Shown here piece after piece: positions 1 to 11,429 of a DNA stretch of 64,000 nt. The notes under the pieces are model-generated. The model saw nothing but the letters and a program-made list of their open reading frames with translations. It did not search any database and was not told the origin of the DNA. How positions within the stretch are numbered: position 1 is the stretch's first letter; each line of letters begins with the position of its first letter. The position numbers and the translations under genes were made by a program. Location of the stretch: the NCBI GenBank assembly GCA_958510825.1, contig OY294051.1, positions 30,259,667 to 30,323,666 on the forward strand, written 5' to 3'. The stretch is from Brachypterus glaber (Eukaryota > Arthropoda > Insecta > Coleoptera > Kateretidae).

Positions 1-227
1 TTAAATTGTTAATAATAACATATCTCAATGTCACACAGAATCATATTGCCTTTTCCTCTATAGAAAATTATAGATTATAGAATTTATAATACATGCATAC
101 AATCTTAGATTGTATGCATAAAGGAATTAAGTAGTAAACGATAAACATATTACAAATTATGTAAATATGACGTTATATGCAAAGAAATAGTTTAAGTTTT
201 TTTTTACATCGTAGGAATTATATTATT
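1..227. other. AT-rich sequence, no feature seen
   Basis: Short AT-rich stretch before the first dispersed repeat. No open frame, RNA gene or repeat partner was recognised. Confidence 0.5.
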
Positions 228-1315
228 TTATTTACAACCATTTAGTAATTGGCTAATTACATATATATAAAAGTTGGAAAATTAATTATTATTAACTGCA
301 ACTTCCTAAAAAGTTAGAAACACCTTATTTTCCTCCCTTGGTCGGGAAGGCTCTTGTAGCTAACTTCGCCTATGTCACTTATCAAAAATTTGAATTTATT
401 GGCTTGACAAAATAGTGTTAAATACATTTATTTTTTTATTTGTTTATTTATTCATGATTTATTTTTATAAAAAAACATCACATAAAAATTTAAGTTATAT
501 TTTTTGGGCATTTATGAAAAATAAACAATGACCACTTCCAACTTTATAGGTTATTATATTACTATTTTGGGGTTTAGTTAAACGTGATAAACTTTAGTTA
601 AAAAAAAAAATGCATTACAGTATAAGGTTTTAAAGTAAGACAAATTCAATAATTTTAATTACCTTGGTAGCTAATCATTTCTTGACTTCAGTGTATTTCT
701 TGGTATATGCCTACTATAGTCAAAATTGTCATTAAGCTTTAGCTAGTGTATAAATTTACATTTCCTGTTTTTTTTTTCGAATTTTATACCGAAAACTATA
801 AATAAATAGTTTATTTATTAACTTAATCATGTCTCAATAAACTTCAGCTGCCACAAAATAGAAAACGAAAAACAGGTGCTGCCCTCTATCGTTAAACTAA
901 CGAAGTAACGTAGGTATTTAATTTCTAGTACATATTAGAGAAAAACATTTAAATGTATTACTTAAGTTATACTGAATGAATATAAATGTTTTAAGATTGT
1001 TAATTAATAAAAAAAAACAAAGTTTCTTTTAATAATTTCTATTTATTATTCTATATACAAAAAGTAACATTTGTTACAAACTTCACTGCAATTAAACTTT
1101 TAAATATGGCGTCAAAATTGAAATAGTTTTTTAGTAAGAAAGAAGGCGAATAATTGTAAATAAAAAAGATATGTTTGTGAATAAAATAGTATAAAAACCT
1201 CGGTTTAACATTTCATTTTTCCTTCGGGAATTAGAAAATCTCAAAAAACTACGTTTCTTGGTTTGCTAACTTTCCCTCAGGAAATGAAATAGTTTCAACC
1301 TCGGTATGTAATATA
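228..1315 (+). repeat. Dispersed repeat J, copy 1 (inverted relative to 17258-18312)
   Basis: About 1.1 kb that matches the reverse complement of 17258-18312 along most of its length. Shared landmarks are AACTTTATAGGTTATTATAT near 540, CTGCCACAAAATAGAAAACG near 848 and the CTTCGGGAATTAG / CCCTCAGGAAATGAAA pair near 1225-1290. The copies differ by many substitutions and small indels, so they are old. No coding potential is visible. A 70-bp fragment of the same family lies near 33010-33080. Class unknown. Confidence 0.8.
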
Positions 1316-1393
1316 CCATTAACCCTTTCAGTGCTAACCAACATTCAAATGGAAAACCACGCCAATTTTAAGTAAAACTAAACTTTTCGAATG

Positions 1394-1826
1394 TGGTTGA
1401 CTCGAGATTCTGTGTAAAAACCTTGTGTGAAATTGATTAAAAATGATTGAAGAAGAATATATGGTTTATACACCTACAACTCTCTTCGAAATTGCAAATG
1501 CTACATTAGACAAGTGACCATCGAAATCGCGAAAAGTTTACGATTTAGCCTACGAAAAAAAATTTTAAATAAGCTAAGGAAGGTTTCAGTTTATTTCGAA
1601 AGGGTTTTATTGGCCTATTTTAATAAAAAAAACATACTATATTACTGAATAAATTAAATTCAAAAATTAATATTTAAAAAATATATATAGGATACTTGAA
1701 GAAAAAATAGTATGTTCCACTCAGAGGAAAAGTGCTTTTTTTACTCGTCTGTAGTTTCTGGACTCCGTAAATTCTACAGACTAGTAAATTCACTTTTCCT
1801 CTTAGTAAAACAATATAATATTATTT
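1394..1826 (+). mobile_element. Family A element, copy 1
   Basis: One of three copies of a dispersed element; the others are 24532-25120 (reverse) and 59370-60048. It carries a short coding remnant (1443-1517, continuing to about 1640) and ends in an inverted repeat built from AGAGGAAAAGTG and CACTTTTCCTCTTAG. This copy lacks the 5' part shared by the other two. Confidence 0.75.
1443..1517 (+). pseudogene. Tyrosine-recombinase-like N-terminal remnant, copy 1
   Basis: ATG at 1443 opens a frame of 24 codons that ends at TGA 1515-1517. Reading through the stop gives PSKSRKVYDLAYEKK and later ERVLLAYFN in the same frame. The sister copy at 59627 reads through this position with a leucine codon, so the TGA is a mutation here. 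'KSRKVYELAYE' followed by 'VLLAYF' resembles the N-terminal helical domain of Crypton-type or related eukaryotic tyrosine recombinases. That assignment is from memory of the family pattern. No catalytic domain is present, so the remnant is non-functional. Confidence 0.4.
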
Positions 1827-3164
1827 ACCTTTGACTAAATGCATGGAAGTGGTTTATTATAGTTTCTATTATATATTATATTTTTCAATTAAAATCTGAC
1901 ATTGTGCATACAAATCGTTACAGTATGAATGAAACGTCCTCAATAAAATATAAACACATGCAATTATAATGTAATATTATCTCTGTATAGATATTAATGA
2001 AGTGTCTGTTTGACCTCTGGATAAATACAGACTACATTTGTATATATACGTGTTTGTTTAAGCAGAGGAAAAGAGCCCCTATTTTAATTTTCAGGTATGA
2101 GCAAAATTCTTAATTATACATGTATATAATACATAATTTTTTACATTATATTTCAATCTCAATATCAAAATTTATTTTATAGACATTCTAGACTAGAATT
2201 TCTAGGCAATGGACTGCCGTCTATTTAGGTTAGATAAAGAGAGAAGTTCTACAGAAAGAGATAAAAGTACAATTATTATTACAATTATTATTGTTTTAAA
2301 ATAAAATTATGCATATTTTAGGTAAAAATGACATTTTAGATTATATTTTAAATTACATTAAGGTAAGATATTTGTTTTTTTTAAGTAAAAAACTATTTTT
2401 TTTTTAAATTTTTACACAGCTATGTGTACAGTAGGTCTAAAGTTTCCTAGAGAACTTATGACCTACTCCTTAATTTGACAGTCATTTATAATAAATACCC
2501 CGTTGTGTGTAAAGATTTTGTACTGGTTTTTGTGTTTAATAAGCTGTTTTATGTATTCTTTAATAATTTTGCATATAATGCACATTTTTTGTTGCTCTGT
2601 GATTAAATCCATATATAATATTATTAGGGCATTTTCTTTTTGGGTTGGTATTGAAGACCTAAATTTATGTTGCCTAACGTATTGAACTGCTGTCCATTAA
2701 AATTGCATTTTTCTGTGTTATTTATATTTTGTTTTTTTTATTAAATTTAAAATATGCACTATTAAATTATTGGTTTTATTGAGTTTCTCTTTAGTGGTTT
2801 TATCCATTAAATTAAATAAACTATTAACTATTGTGATATTAAAGGTGCAAACACCTTAATGCAACTTCAGTTTTGTACCTACATTTTTATAATGATATTT
2901 GTAAAGAGCGTCAAAAACAACTCTAAATTTTGCATATTATAAACAAAACTAATGGTTCTATTTGACGCAATTTCAAAATCGCATTTGCAAACATGATATT
3001 TATTAAAAAATATGTATTTTTTAAACAAAATAGTTACTAACTTGTTCTGTTTTAATTAAAATACACTCCTGGAAACCATTTTTTTAAATAAGATAGGCTG
3101 TAGCCTCTGTAAATATTTTTAAAATTTATGTAAATTAATGTGATATTATATGATATTATTGAAG
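1827..3164. other. AT-rich intergenic sequence
   Basis: No supported gene. The only recognisable item is a ~65-bp block at about 2600-2668 containing TTTTCTTTTTGGGTTGGTAT. It recurs in the same orientation at about 47365-47426, so it is a fragment of a dispersed repeat. Confidence 0.5.
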
Positions 3165-3166
3165 TA

Positions 3167-3401
3167 CCGTCAACTGGGGTGACTTCGGACGGTGTGGGTA
3201 ACTTCGGACACTTTTTCGCAAAACCCTTCGAACCATAGCACGTGTGTACTAGTTGTGGGGTTATGTGCACAAGTTTTAAGGTCTAATTCCACAACTTATG
3301 CACACAAACCCATAACCTGTGAACTCCTGCTTTGGTTCGGATGGTTTTGCGAAAAAGTGTCCGAAGTCACCCACACCGCTTAAAGTCACCCCACTTGACG
3401 G
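3167..3401. mobile_element. Palindromic MITE with TA target duplication
   Basis: The outer ~70 bp on each side are inverted copies: CCGTCAACTGGGGTGACTTC on the left against CCACTTGACGG on the right. TA sits immediately outside both ends (3165-3166 and 3402-3403), as in Tc1/mariner-type insertions. No coding sequence is present. Short ORFs on both strands are mirror images created by the palindrome. Confidence 0.85.
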
Positions 3402-3811
3402 TATCATCTTTTGACTTCTTTTTCTAATTTTGCTACGATTTAAAAAGCCTACTCGTAATATAATCTTCATTATCTATAATGTGACTTCTTATCTTTTGGA
3501 CGTCTACATATGTGTATGAACAGCATCCTATGATGATTCATTACTTTCACATTTGCGATCACAGTAACACTAGTTAACTCCGAATGAATGAAATATGTAA
3601 TAGCATGGTTGACCCTAGCTTTGCAAATTTTCAATACGTACAATTTCCAATCAAAATGAAAATTTTAGCCAACTCTACCTAAAATTTATTTAATTAGCGT
3701 ATTCTGCTTACTACTATGCTTACTTTTTTATATAAAGGTGATCGTATAGACGCAATCACCTAATAAATTATAACCAAATTTTTCATTTAATTCCTTTCAT
3801 AATATACACAT

Positions 3812-4480
3812 GTATTTGAAATAGGGTCCAAAATGTTAAGTGGTGATTCTACATCATAAAATATTACAAAAAAGTTCATATAAATATGCGTTGTAAGGTA
3901 GCTAAGTCCCTTTGAAAGTGGCTAAAAACAGTTTTTATTTAATAACCTTTGCGATATAGCAACGAGGTTTTGCACGTGGTCTAATCTTAATAAGGCCCAT
4001 CTTCGTATGTTATTTTCATGAACTTGTTTTAACCAGAGGTGTGCAAAACGGGGGGACCTTATCAGTTTTTTGTCCCAAACTTTTTTCTGTGTAACTTTTT
4101 GAATTTTATTTTTGGAATATGATTTCTCAGGCCAAAATAAATAAAAAAGGTACTCTTCTTGTAATACTGTAGGATTAACCGTTTACGAGAAAAATTAATT
4201 TGAAGGTGAAATTTCACGTTTCGAGGAAGGAAAATTAGATACTAAAATGTTGAAAACCAAATTTCAATGATGTAGGGTTATTCTATATTAAAAACTAAGA
4301 AAAAAAGTTTCTATTGATGTAGGTCAAAAAATCGGTTTTAAAGCTTCTATGGCCCTTTAAAAATGGTGCAATTTTAACTAACCTTAGGGTTGATTTTTTG
4401 AAGTACCTGTATATGAGCTTCTTCTAAGTTTTTGATGTACATTCACCCCGCTTCATTGAAATACTGGGAAGAATAACCCG
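3812..4480 (+). mobile_element. Family B element, decayed copy 1
   Basis: Matches the arms of the element at 35244-36425 throughout, for example GGTGATTCTACATCATAAAA, the stretch ending in GTTTTGCACGTG, and CTGTAGGATTAACCG. The terminal CAGGGTGTATTTGAAATAGC is degraded, so this is an older, end-eroded copy. Confidence 0.8.
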
Positions 4481-4496
4481 TGCGAAAAACGGGCAC

Positions 4497-4761
4497 CACA
4501 AAGAAAAAAAGGATTCCTTGAACCAAGGACACGTGTCTTTCGATATGTTCAAAGCCATAATCTCTTCTTCCAAGGCTAACATCTTTTTAAAACAAAGTCA
4601 ATGTCCTTGAATGAAGAGCGCGGAAATTAATTAAAAAACTCGTGCTCTTTATTCAAGGACATCAACTTTGGTCTAAAGGAATTCTATCTTTGAAACAAGA
4701 GAATATGGCTTTGATCATATCGAAAGACATGTGTTGGTTTAAGGAATCCTTTTTTTCTGTG
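4497..4761. mobile_element. 265-bp palindromic (foldback) element
   Basis: The left end CACAAAGAAAAAAAGGATTC mirrors the right end GAATCCTTTTTTTCTGTG. Matching arms of about 120 bp include GTCCTTGAATGAAGAGC against GCTCTTTATTCAAGGAC near the centre. No clear target duplication was found. The 78-codon frame starting at 4642 is an artefact of the right arm. Confidence 0.8.
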
Positions 4762-5502
4762 CACGGCAAGTTAATTCTATCATATAATACACTGCTTGTC
4801 TACAGACAAGGAAGAGCCTTACTAGCAATCATGTCTGTTAGTTATGAAGAGGTTGTAGTTGGTTATCTGATCTGTTAAATAACCGACTGATTTCGTTTGG
4901 AAGCTGAAGTGCAGAGCATGGATAAAGATCGTTCGTTAAGAAAATTGCTTTAACTTATATTTTAAAAATAACCCGCAATAATGCTTTCAATTCCATAGTA
5001 TAATCTTCACAGTGGATGGTATATTACATATAGAGGATGTTATGTGATGTTTTTTTGACCCCCTTTCCCATGGTTATGCTGCGTGATATATTAGTCGTCT
5101 GCGAAAACAAAAAATATAATAGACAGACAGATGGACGGACAGGAATTTTTAAAAGAGTGATTCTAGGGTGATTTTTGAAGATTATGTCAAAGGGGCCAGG
5201 GGAAAAAACTTTTCGCCAAAAAAGGCCATGTTAATGGCCTTTTTTTGACGCACAGTTTGCCTGTCCCTAGGTCCCCATTAGAAAACCATAATATTATCAC
5301 TTGTAGCTATAGAGTTTTGCGAAGAGTTTAATAACTTAAGTAGGCATTCTATTTAAATTAGATTGTTTAAAAAATGTTGAAATAGGAAATGTAAATTAAA
5401 TCTATAACATGTAGGTTGGTAATTTATATTTTATTACTCTGTGAGACAATATATTTAATTTAATGGGGAATTAATCAAATAAATGTTTTTTATAGATTAA
5501 AG

Positions 5503-5880
5503 ATGCAAACGATTGAGAATGAGCCCCAGCCTGGAGTAAAATCACCCTTAAAAAAGTACTTTTATCCAAACTTCCAAAACCAGGTACTCAGAATTTACGT
5601 CAATGCCACTTGGTTCACGAGGAACACACAATTTCACAGAGATCTCGACATGCCACTCCTAAAACGGAAATTATCCGCCATAGCAAGTCTTTTATCCAAG
5701 AAACCCCCCGCATTTCCTAGATTAAGATCACAATATTCCCAACACTCACAAAAAGATTAAAAATCTTCTCATCCAGTTGCAACTCCAGGATGAGCTAGTC
5801 TCACTCCCCCAATCTCTATTCAAACTGACTCCTATTAAGATAAATGAGTCATAGGCACTAAGCCTGTCTCTTAAATATGC
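5503..5880 (+). pseudogene. Jockey-like non-LTR retrotransposon RT C-terminal relic 1
   Basis: The frame from 5503 to 5760 encodes NQVLRIYVNATWFTRNTQFH followed by RDLDMPLLK. This is the post-RT segment typical of jockey-clade LINEs ('QNK.LR.I..APWF..N..IHRDL..P'). Homology continues after the stop into the region with CCTGTCTCTTAAATATGC (about 5880), which matches the second relic at 11430-11790. Nothing upstream of the C-terminal part is recognisable, so it is a 5'-truncated dead copy. The pattern is seen in the sequence; the clade is inferred from family knowledge. Confidence 0.75.
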
Positions 5881-5889
5881 AATGCAACT

Positions 5890-5924
5890 TACTGACTGTC
5901 TGACTGACTGACTGATTGACTGAA
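5890..5924. repeat. (TGAC/TGAT)n microsatellite
   Basis: Imperfect tetranucleotide run (ACTGACTGTCTGACTGACTG and onward) directly after the jockey-like relic. It is probably the decayed 3' tail of that element. Confidence 0.7.
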
Positions 5925-6641
5925 AAGATTAAACGAGGTGCAAAAGGATTGATGTGTCTTTTTATTAATTTGTAAAGGATCAGGAATTTATCTAATTTTT
6001 TTAACTATTTAAAAAACGCAAAAAATAAACTATTCAGAACTCTCTTTCTTGTAGCATCATAAGTCTTGAATATGGCAACATTTCGCTACATTCCACTTTA
6101 TTTCAGCAAGAAACAAAAGTATCTTAAGATGCTAGTAAAAAACAGAGTTTATCCTTAAAAGTAATAAGCTTAAAAGTTGACAAAAACTTATGGGAACTTT
6201 CGTAAAAATGAAGGCAGAACAAAACTAGCAGTTATTATTTACATTTTGATATATTATTTATCCAGTTTCATCAAATTATTCATCCATTCCTGATAAAAAA
6301 AATAAATTCGTACACTGAAAAAACAGAATCTTTAAACCAGATAAATATGGCATTTACTCAAACCAATGGTGGTTTTCCTTTCCGCTAAAATCTTCAATTT
6401 TTTGCGTATTTTTGCATTTTATGTCGATAATAATCCATTTAGAGCAAAAAAATTGTCAGTCGGTTAGTCGGTTTGTCCGGGAAATCTTGTAAGCACGCTA
6501 ACTTAAGCACGCTATAAGCTAGAGACTTGAAATTGGGCATACCTACGTATCTTTGGCATACATTTTCCCTAAGAGCAAATCGGATACATAGGTACATTGG
6601 TTGAAATTAGCTTGCAATAAAATATCTTAAAATTCACAAAC
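5925..6641. other. Unassigned AT-rich sequence
   Basis: No gene or repeat family recognised. The stretch contains ordinary AT-rich sequence and a few short frames with no coding character. Confidence 0.45.
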
Positions 6642-6769
6642 CTTTGATTTCCATTGGCTGATATAAAGCGTCCTCTGGCGGGAACTTGAGGGGGTTCGTT
6701 CTCCTCTCCAGAACACTTGTATTGTTTCAAGTTTATTGAAGAATTTTGAATTGAATTTTGTGACACCAT
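6642..6769 (-). CDS. Possible first coding exon of an unidentified host gene
   Basis: On the minus strand an ATG at 6769-6767 opens 42 codons. They are noticeably richer in GC than the surroundings and end at a plausible 5' splice site CAAAG|GTTTGTG (GT at 6641-6640). The peptide begins MVSQNSIQNSSINLKQYKC and later contains EENEPPQVPARGRF. It is polar with no recognisable domain. I found no matching downstream exon, and the frame also continues past the donor to 6569. It could equally be a random open frame or a decayed element. No function is proposed. Confidence 0.25.
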
Positions 6770-6931
6770 ATCAACATTTTACTTAGTCACCACTATATGC
6801 ACAAAATTTTACCACACTTTTTATAGTTTAACACTATTTTTTTTTGTAACAAGTTCGGTTGAAAGTTTCCTATTTATTACACACTTTCATCTACTATTTA
6901 AAGCTCCTACAAACTCTATAGAATCAGAATT

Positions 6932-7930
6932 GGGCAGCGTTAAGCACAAAGCTACCAACCCACATTGTGAGATGACAGTAAATGTTCCGTAACCTACTGT
7001 CATCTCAGAATGTGGGTTACGTAACATTTTACCCAGTATCTTTTACAGGAATTGAATTAAAGATTACATCTTTTGTATACAGAGCGGTCCAAAAGTCATC
7101 CCCCTCTTAACTTTTGAACCAGTTAAGATATCGACTTCAAATTTGGAATTTTTAAATAAGACAACTTAAACTTTTCTTTTAGCATATATTTAATACTTTC
7201 AGCTCTTAAAATTTGGGCAGGGGGGCATGGGGGCACATTTTTTTAAATGGAAAGGGTGGTCGTGTAATTCATCATTTTAAAGCTTATAAAATTCTCCATT
7301 TAACTCCATATTTTTAAATTAAAAAAAAAATTGGGTTTAAAATGGGGTGGAAAATGGGTATTAATGTCAAAATTCCTCTAAAAAAAAACAAATAATTTTT
7401 TAAAAATGCCTAATTTCATCATAAAAAAATGTTAATTATACTTTTAAACTAATTTTAGTTGACATAAATAAAAATTTATAAAAAAAAACTTAAAAAATCG
7501 AATGTTTTAGCACAAAAAATTGAAAAATCAAAACCTTAAAAAAAATTTTAAAAAAATTTAAAAATGTTAGTTTGAATAGAGAATTTTATAAGCTTTAAAG
7601 TGATGTATCACACGACCCCCCTTTCCATTTAAAAAAATGTCCCCACATTCCCACATTAAGAGGTGAAAATATCAAATATATGCTAAAAGATAGTTTAAGT
7701 TGTCTTATTTAAGAGTTCTAAATTTGAAGTCGATATCTCAACTCGTTCAAAAGTTAAAAGGGGGGGGGGTGGCTTTTGGACCGCACTGTATGTTCCGATA
7801 CATGAACAAGTGCAACAAATGTTTAATTTTAAGTGTTTTAGTCAAAACGTTTAAAAGTTATTAGGAAAAAGTTTAACAATTTACTGTCATCTCACAATGT
7901 GGGTTGGTAGCTTTCTGCATAACGCGGCCC
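6932..7930. mobile_element. Element C: TIR element interrupted by palindrome D1
   Basis: The left end (GGGCAGCGTTAAGCAC, then CTACCAACCCACATTGTGAG) mirrors the right end (CTCACAATGTGGGTTGGTAG to TAACGCGGCCC). The left arm also carries a second inverted copy of the TGTCATCTCA motif near 7000. Without the 709-bp D1 insertion, element C is about 290 bp. It is non-coding. Confidence 0.7.
7080..7788. mobile_element. Palindromic element D, copy 1
   Basis: Ends are CAGAGCGGTCCAAAAGTCAT and the mirror GGCTTTTGGACCGCACTG, flanked by TA on both sides (7078-7079 and 7789-7790). Arms of roughly 100-250 bp form an imperfect palindrome around an A/T-rich centre. A second, inverted copy of the whole unit is at 54954-55657. 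It is non-coding and inserted inside element C. The TA duplication suggests Tc1/mariner-type mobilisation. Confidence 0.9.
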
Positions 7931-8550
7931 AATTATTATAATCTTCAATATTTAAAAAAATAATATAATTGTTGAGATTTATTTCTTAAATTTTTATATC
8001 TACATGAAACTATGTGCATAGTAAGTTTGGACTTTAATTAAATATTTCGAGAGTTTTAATCTCAACAAATGTAAAAAAATAAACAAATTCTAACCATTAA
8101 TTTTTTTAAATTTGGAACTAATTTAACGAGTGGGGTCTAAATAAACGACGAGAAGAGAGCCCTGTAATTTTTTCTGGATAAAGCTGTTTGAAAAAGCAGG
8201 GTGTATTATTTTTAGGTCAAAAATTAAATATTCGTACAGAAAATTTTCGGAATATGAAGAGACCAAGCAATGTCACCATCCGTATCTTTTAATTTTTTAT
8301 AGGATCAGTTATTTTTTTTATAAAAATGGAATTCGTATGTTTTTATTCTAAAAGTTCTAACGTTAAAATTCGATTTCAAACAAGTGTTTTAATACGTTCC
8401 AAAATACACAAAAAATTTAAATATGATCGTTCAACCATACAACAAAAAACCCAACAAGGATTATCCTAGATACAGCTGCAGGTGTAGAAGGCGCGCATGA
8501 TAAAATATCCTGTATTTATATAGTATAATTACATAACATTACATGTTTGT
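7931..8550. other. Unassigned AT-rich sequence
   Basis: No gene, RNA or repeat partner recognised in this stretch. Confidence 0.4.
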
Positions 8551-9205
8551 TTAACCTCGTACTATTCTACTTAATTAAGCATCCCCTAAGTCCAGGACTT
8601 GTGTGAGAACCACCGGCTTATAGTGACTTTCGAACCAGTTTTTATAGGGAGTGTCCGCTTCACGTACGCCTTCGCCAAATTTCAATGGGGATCTCTACAA
8701 CTAGAATTATGAAACAAAAGACGTCTACCCTATCTCTATCTCATTTGTGCTACACTTTCCAGCCAACCAAATAAATACTGTATTTGTTTTTCATACAACA
8801 AATACAGTATTTATTTAGTTGGCCGGAAAGTGTAGCACTAAGCGGCACGAACGAACATAGCTAATGTGAATCTGTAGAATAAGATAATTCTACTGAAATT
8901 TAGATGGCGCCAGTAATTTCTTTAATAAAAAAAATATTGTTACAGTTTTCGTCTGGCCAAGTAAATATTGTATTTGTTCAGCAAAGAACAAATACAGAAT
9001 TTGTTTGGTTGGGTGGAAGTGGGAGTGTATGTATGTCTTCTATCCTTTTTGGGTAGAACTTTTTTCCCTGTCTAATCTAACGGGAGAAATCGCCATTATT
9101 AATTGACTGAAAAAGGCAAATCGGCGCCAGTGAGAATCGAACTCACACTAGTTTGCTGGTATACTTGTCATGTACAGACACGGTAGACCACTACACCAAT
9201 CCTCT
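8551..9205 (-). mobile_element. tRNA-derived SINE E, copy 2, split by element F
   Basis: The minus strand begins near 9205 with a tRNA-like head: A box TTGGTGTAGTGGTC and B box GAGTTCGATTCTC. The body matches the SINE at about 38757-38998, including GGATGCTTAATTAAGTAG and TTGGCGAAGGCGTACG. A 410-bp element F (8686-9095) lies inside the body, and removing it restores the 38-kb sequence. The tRNA-like head is too diverged for a working tRNA. Confidence 0.8.
8686..9095. mobile_element. Element F, copy A
   Basis: Near-identical to 22441-22829 and 34095-34496. Ends are TGGGGATCTCTAC and GAGAAATCGCCA (imperfect TIRs starting TGG). Two strong internal hairpins are present; one is built around AAATACTGTATTTGTTTTTC and its complement. 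Flanks are TTCAA on the left and TTATT on the right. The uninterrupted SINE at 38876-38893 has TTCAATTATT, so insertion made no target duplication. It is non-coding. Confidence 0.9.
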
Positions 9206-9805
9206 ATGTACTAAGTACATATTTCTCAAATTCTTTTTTCAAATTAAAATAAATTTACATACGTAATTTCAAACACCTACACTCGGCATTGAAACTACAA
9301 ATATAAAATTGGTATAAATACTTGTCAAATTAGTTAGCTATATTAACATTGAGATTTTCCATATTTGAATTAATTTAAATGAGATCGGTAATAATTTTTT
9401 ATAGGTGATCAAATGCCCACATTTCGAGTTTAATGACTACTTTTTTGTGTATTTGTAATAAAATTAAGAGCAATCCATTTTTATAATTTTAAATAAATTA
9501 TACTTAAGACTATATTGTATCTACCAAAATTACCAAACAGACCAATCAAGAGAACTTTTGTGTAGAAACAGAAACATTGCACTCAAATAAATGCCTTGCC
9601 TTGGTTGGATTATCCCAGCAGCCTAAACCAAGATTATTGAAGAAAGTCGATCAAAATTTAACCAAGGTCCTAGGTAAAAAGTTATCTAGGAATTCAAATT
9701 AAATTAACTGCAAACGGGGCAGGATTATCAATTTCCAAATAAAGAAAAGCCCAACTCCCGCACATTCAGATAAATGACCGACATTAAAATGGAAACCCAT
9801 GCTAC
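9206..9805. other. Unassigned AT-rich sequence
   Basis: No supported feature in this interval. Confidence 0.4.
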
Positions 9806-10781
9806 CTAGCAAGGCGTCCTTCACTTCCAGGCCGCGCTACTGGCTAGGTGCCAGACTTTCTAATGGGCCATTCCATGGCCAGCTAAGTTTAAAATTTTAA
9901 AGCAAAATATCACATATTTGTCAATAATAATTGTGTTATTTGTGAGAGAAAATAAATCTGTTATTTTTTACAAAAACAGCAAATATAATAAATTCTTTAA
10001 AATATACATTTTTAAAGAGTCTGGACTTTAGATCGAACGAAAAATGTTGTTCGCAACTAGTTTGCGACAAGTCCTTAGTGCACTCGAATTATTTTTTGAC
10101 TTCGCTTCGCGCCTTCAAAAAAACTTCATTCTCGTGCACTAAGGACTAAAGTCGCATACTCGTTACAAAAAAACACTATTTAATTGTTATTAAATGTGAA
10201 GATTTTTAACAATTTTTAGTGCTGTTTCTTTAATAATTATTAAAATTACATAGTTTTATTTTCATTACCTACATTATAAAACAATGTACCTAGAGATACA
10301 AAATATTGTATTTTTATTTCCCGACATTTGTAAGTAAAAACCTTATAATAAATATATAAATTCTAACTTAATTTATTAGTTTATTGTCATACATGAAACT
10401 ACAATATTTTCTTTGATTCAATTAGCTTAATTTTGCATTTTATTTTAATAAATGGCTCAGAATTCTTACATACCAAAATTAAATATTTTTTTGAGTAGTT
10501 TCGTGTTTTTTTAAGTATTAGCATTAGGATTTTTAAAGGCAAAACTGAAACAATAACATTTTTATAATTGCATCCACATTTTTTAAACATTTTACCACTT
10601 TATAATAAAATGCTAAGCCTCAAAATATAAAACTTTCAAACTCACAATAACAAATTCTTATATTATTTTTATTAATTTTTTCTTTATGTTGGCGTACCAG
10701 CGTTGTCAGACCGTAGTGGGCCATATCAAAGCCAACTAGATGGTCCAGTAGCGCGGCCTGGAAGTGAAGGATGCCTTGTAC
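9806..10781. mobile_element. Possible TIR element with inverted ends, carrying repeat H
   Basis: CAAGGCGTCCTTCACTTCCA near 9812 is mirrored by TGGAAGTGAAGGATGCCTTG near 10759. Weaker inverted similarity continues inward for about 80 bp. The interior holds repeat H (9985-10185). The flanks CTACCTAG and TACCTAC might be a decayed target duplication. It is non-coding. Confidence 0.5.
9985..10185 (+). repeat. Dispersed repeat H, copy 1
   Basis: Contains AAATGTTGTTCGCAACTAGT and an inner inverted repeat GTCCTTAGTGCACTCGA / TCGTGCACTAAGGAC. A shorter copy at 27985-28097 has the same flanks but lacks the segment between CAAGTCCTTA and CTCGTTAC. The family therefore exists with and without the inner hairpin. 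Confidence 0.7.
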
Positions 10782-11211
10782 CTACACGGAAAGAAATTAG
10801 TGGGCTCTGCGCTATACATTATAAGATATTTGGTAACAGTGGCAAATTATAGTGATTTAAGCTATAGATTATAAGGGACACAATAACTAATAATGTTAAA
10901 AATAATATGGAAACGATTATATATATTACAGACACGATTATATTTATTACAGGCACTATTATAAATTTACAGAAATTTTATTATATTATAAAAATTATTA
11001 GCACGGACAATAATTAAATCTATTTAAGCTATAAATGCCATACTATTTGTTATATTTTATTATTCACTAAACAATTAAAGTATTTCATATAAATTTTTAC
11101 ACTGACTGCCATAATTGTAAGAGAAAGCCTTGTATTTATATAATAAGCGATTATAATTTGCTTGGTATGTGTGTTATAGCGCTCCTAGCTATATTTTTTT
11201 TTTCCGTGTAG
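10782..11211 (+). mobile_element. TIR element I, copy 1
   Basis: Short terminal inverted repeats CTACACGGAAA and TTTCCGTGTAG bound a ~430-bp non-coding body. It is repeated in reverse orientation at about 42040-42430, where landmarks include ATTATTAGCACGGA against TCCGTGCTAATAAT. No clear target duplication was found. Superfamily not assigned. Confidence 0.7.
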
Positions 11212-11268
11212 ACATTATTCTACCTACAAACGTAACGCGGGATCTACACGTCAAAAACATCTTCCAGC

Positions 11269-11301
11269 CATTGAGGTAGAGAGGGCCTCTCTACCTCAAT
11301 G
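11269..11301. repeat. Perfect hairpin with 15-bp arms
   Basis: CATTGAGGTAGAGAG and its exact complement are separated by GGC. It lies just before the second jockey-like relic. Function unknown. Confidence 0.85.
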
Positions 11302-11429
11302 ATTCCAGCGGTCTCTTTAGACTATACCCTTACCAGGAAGGAAAAGTCCTCTATCTAATAAAAAAAAACAAACTTCTCTACAGTAAAACTTTCAAGCCAC
11401 TACTTCTCTAAGGAGCCCCTTGTCTGAAT

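Noticed and set aside
3052..3470. Three overlapping short frames
   Set aside because: They come from the two arms of the 3167-3401 palindrome read on both strands.
4642..4878. 78-codon frame
   Set aside because: The first half is the right arm of a foldback element, with no recognisable protein pattern.
8686..9095. Canonical Helitron identity for element F
   Set aside because: The A^T insertion fits, but TC at the 5' end and CTRR with a preceding hairpin at the 3' end are not seen. It is left as a possible variant only.
9122..9205. Functional tRNA gene at 9.1 kb (and at 38.9 and 33.9 kb)
   Set aside because: A and B boxes are present, but acceptor and anticodon stems do not pair, and each continues into a SINE body. 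They are SINE heads.
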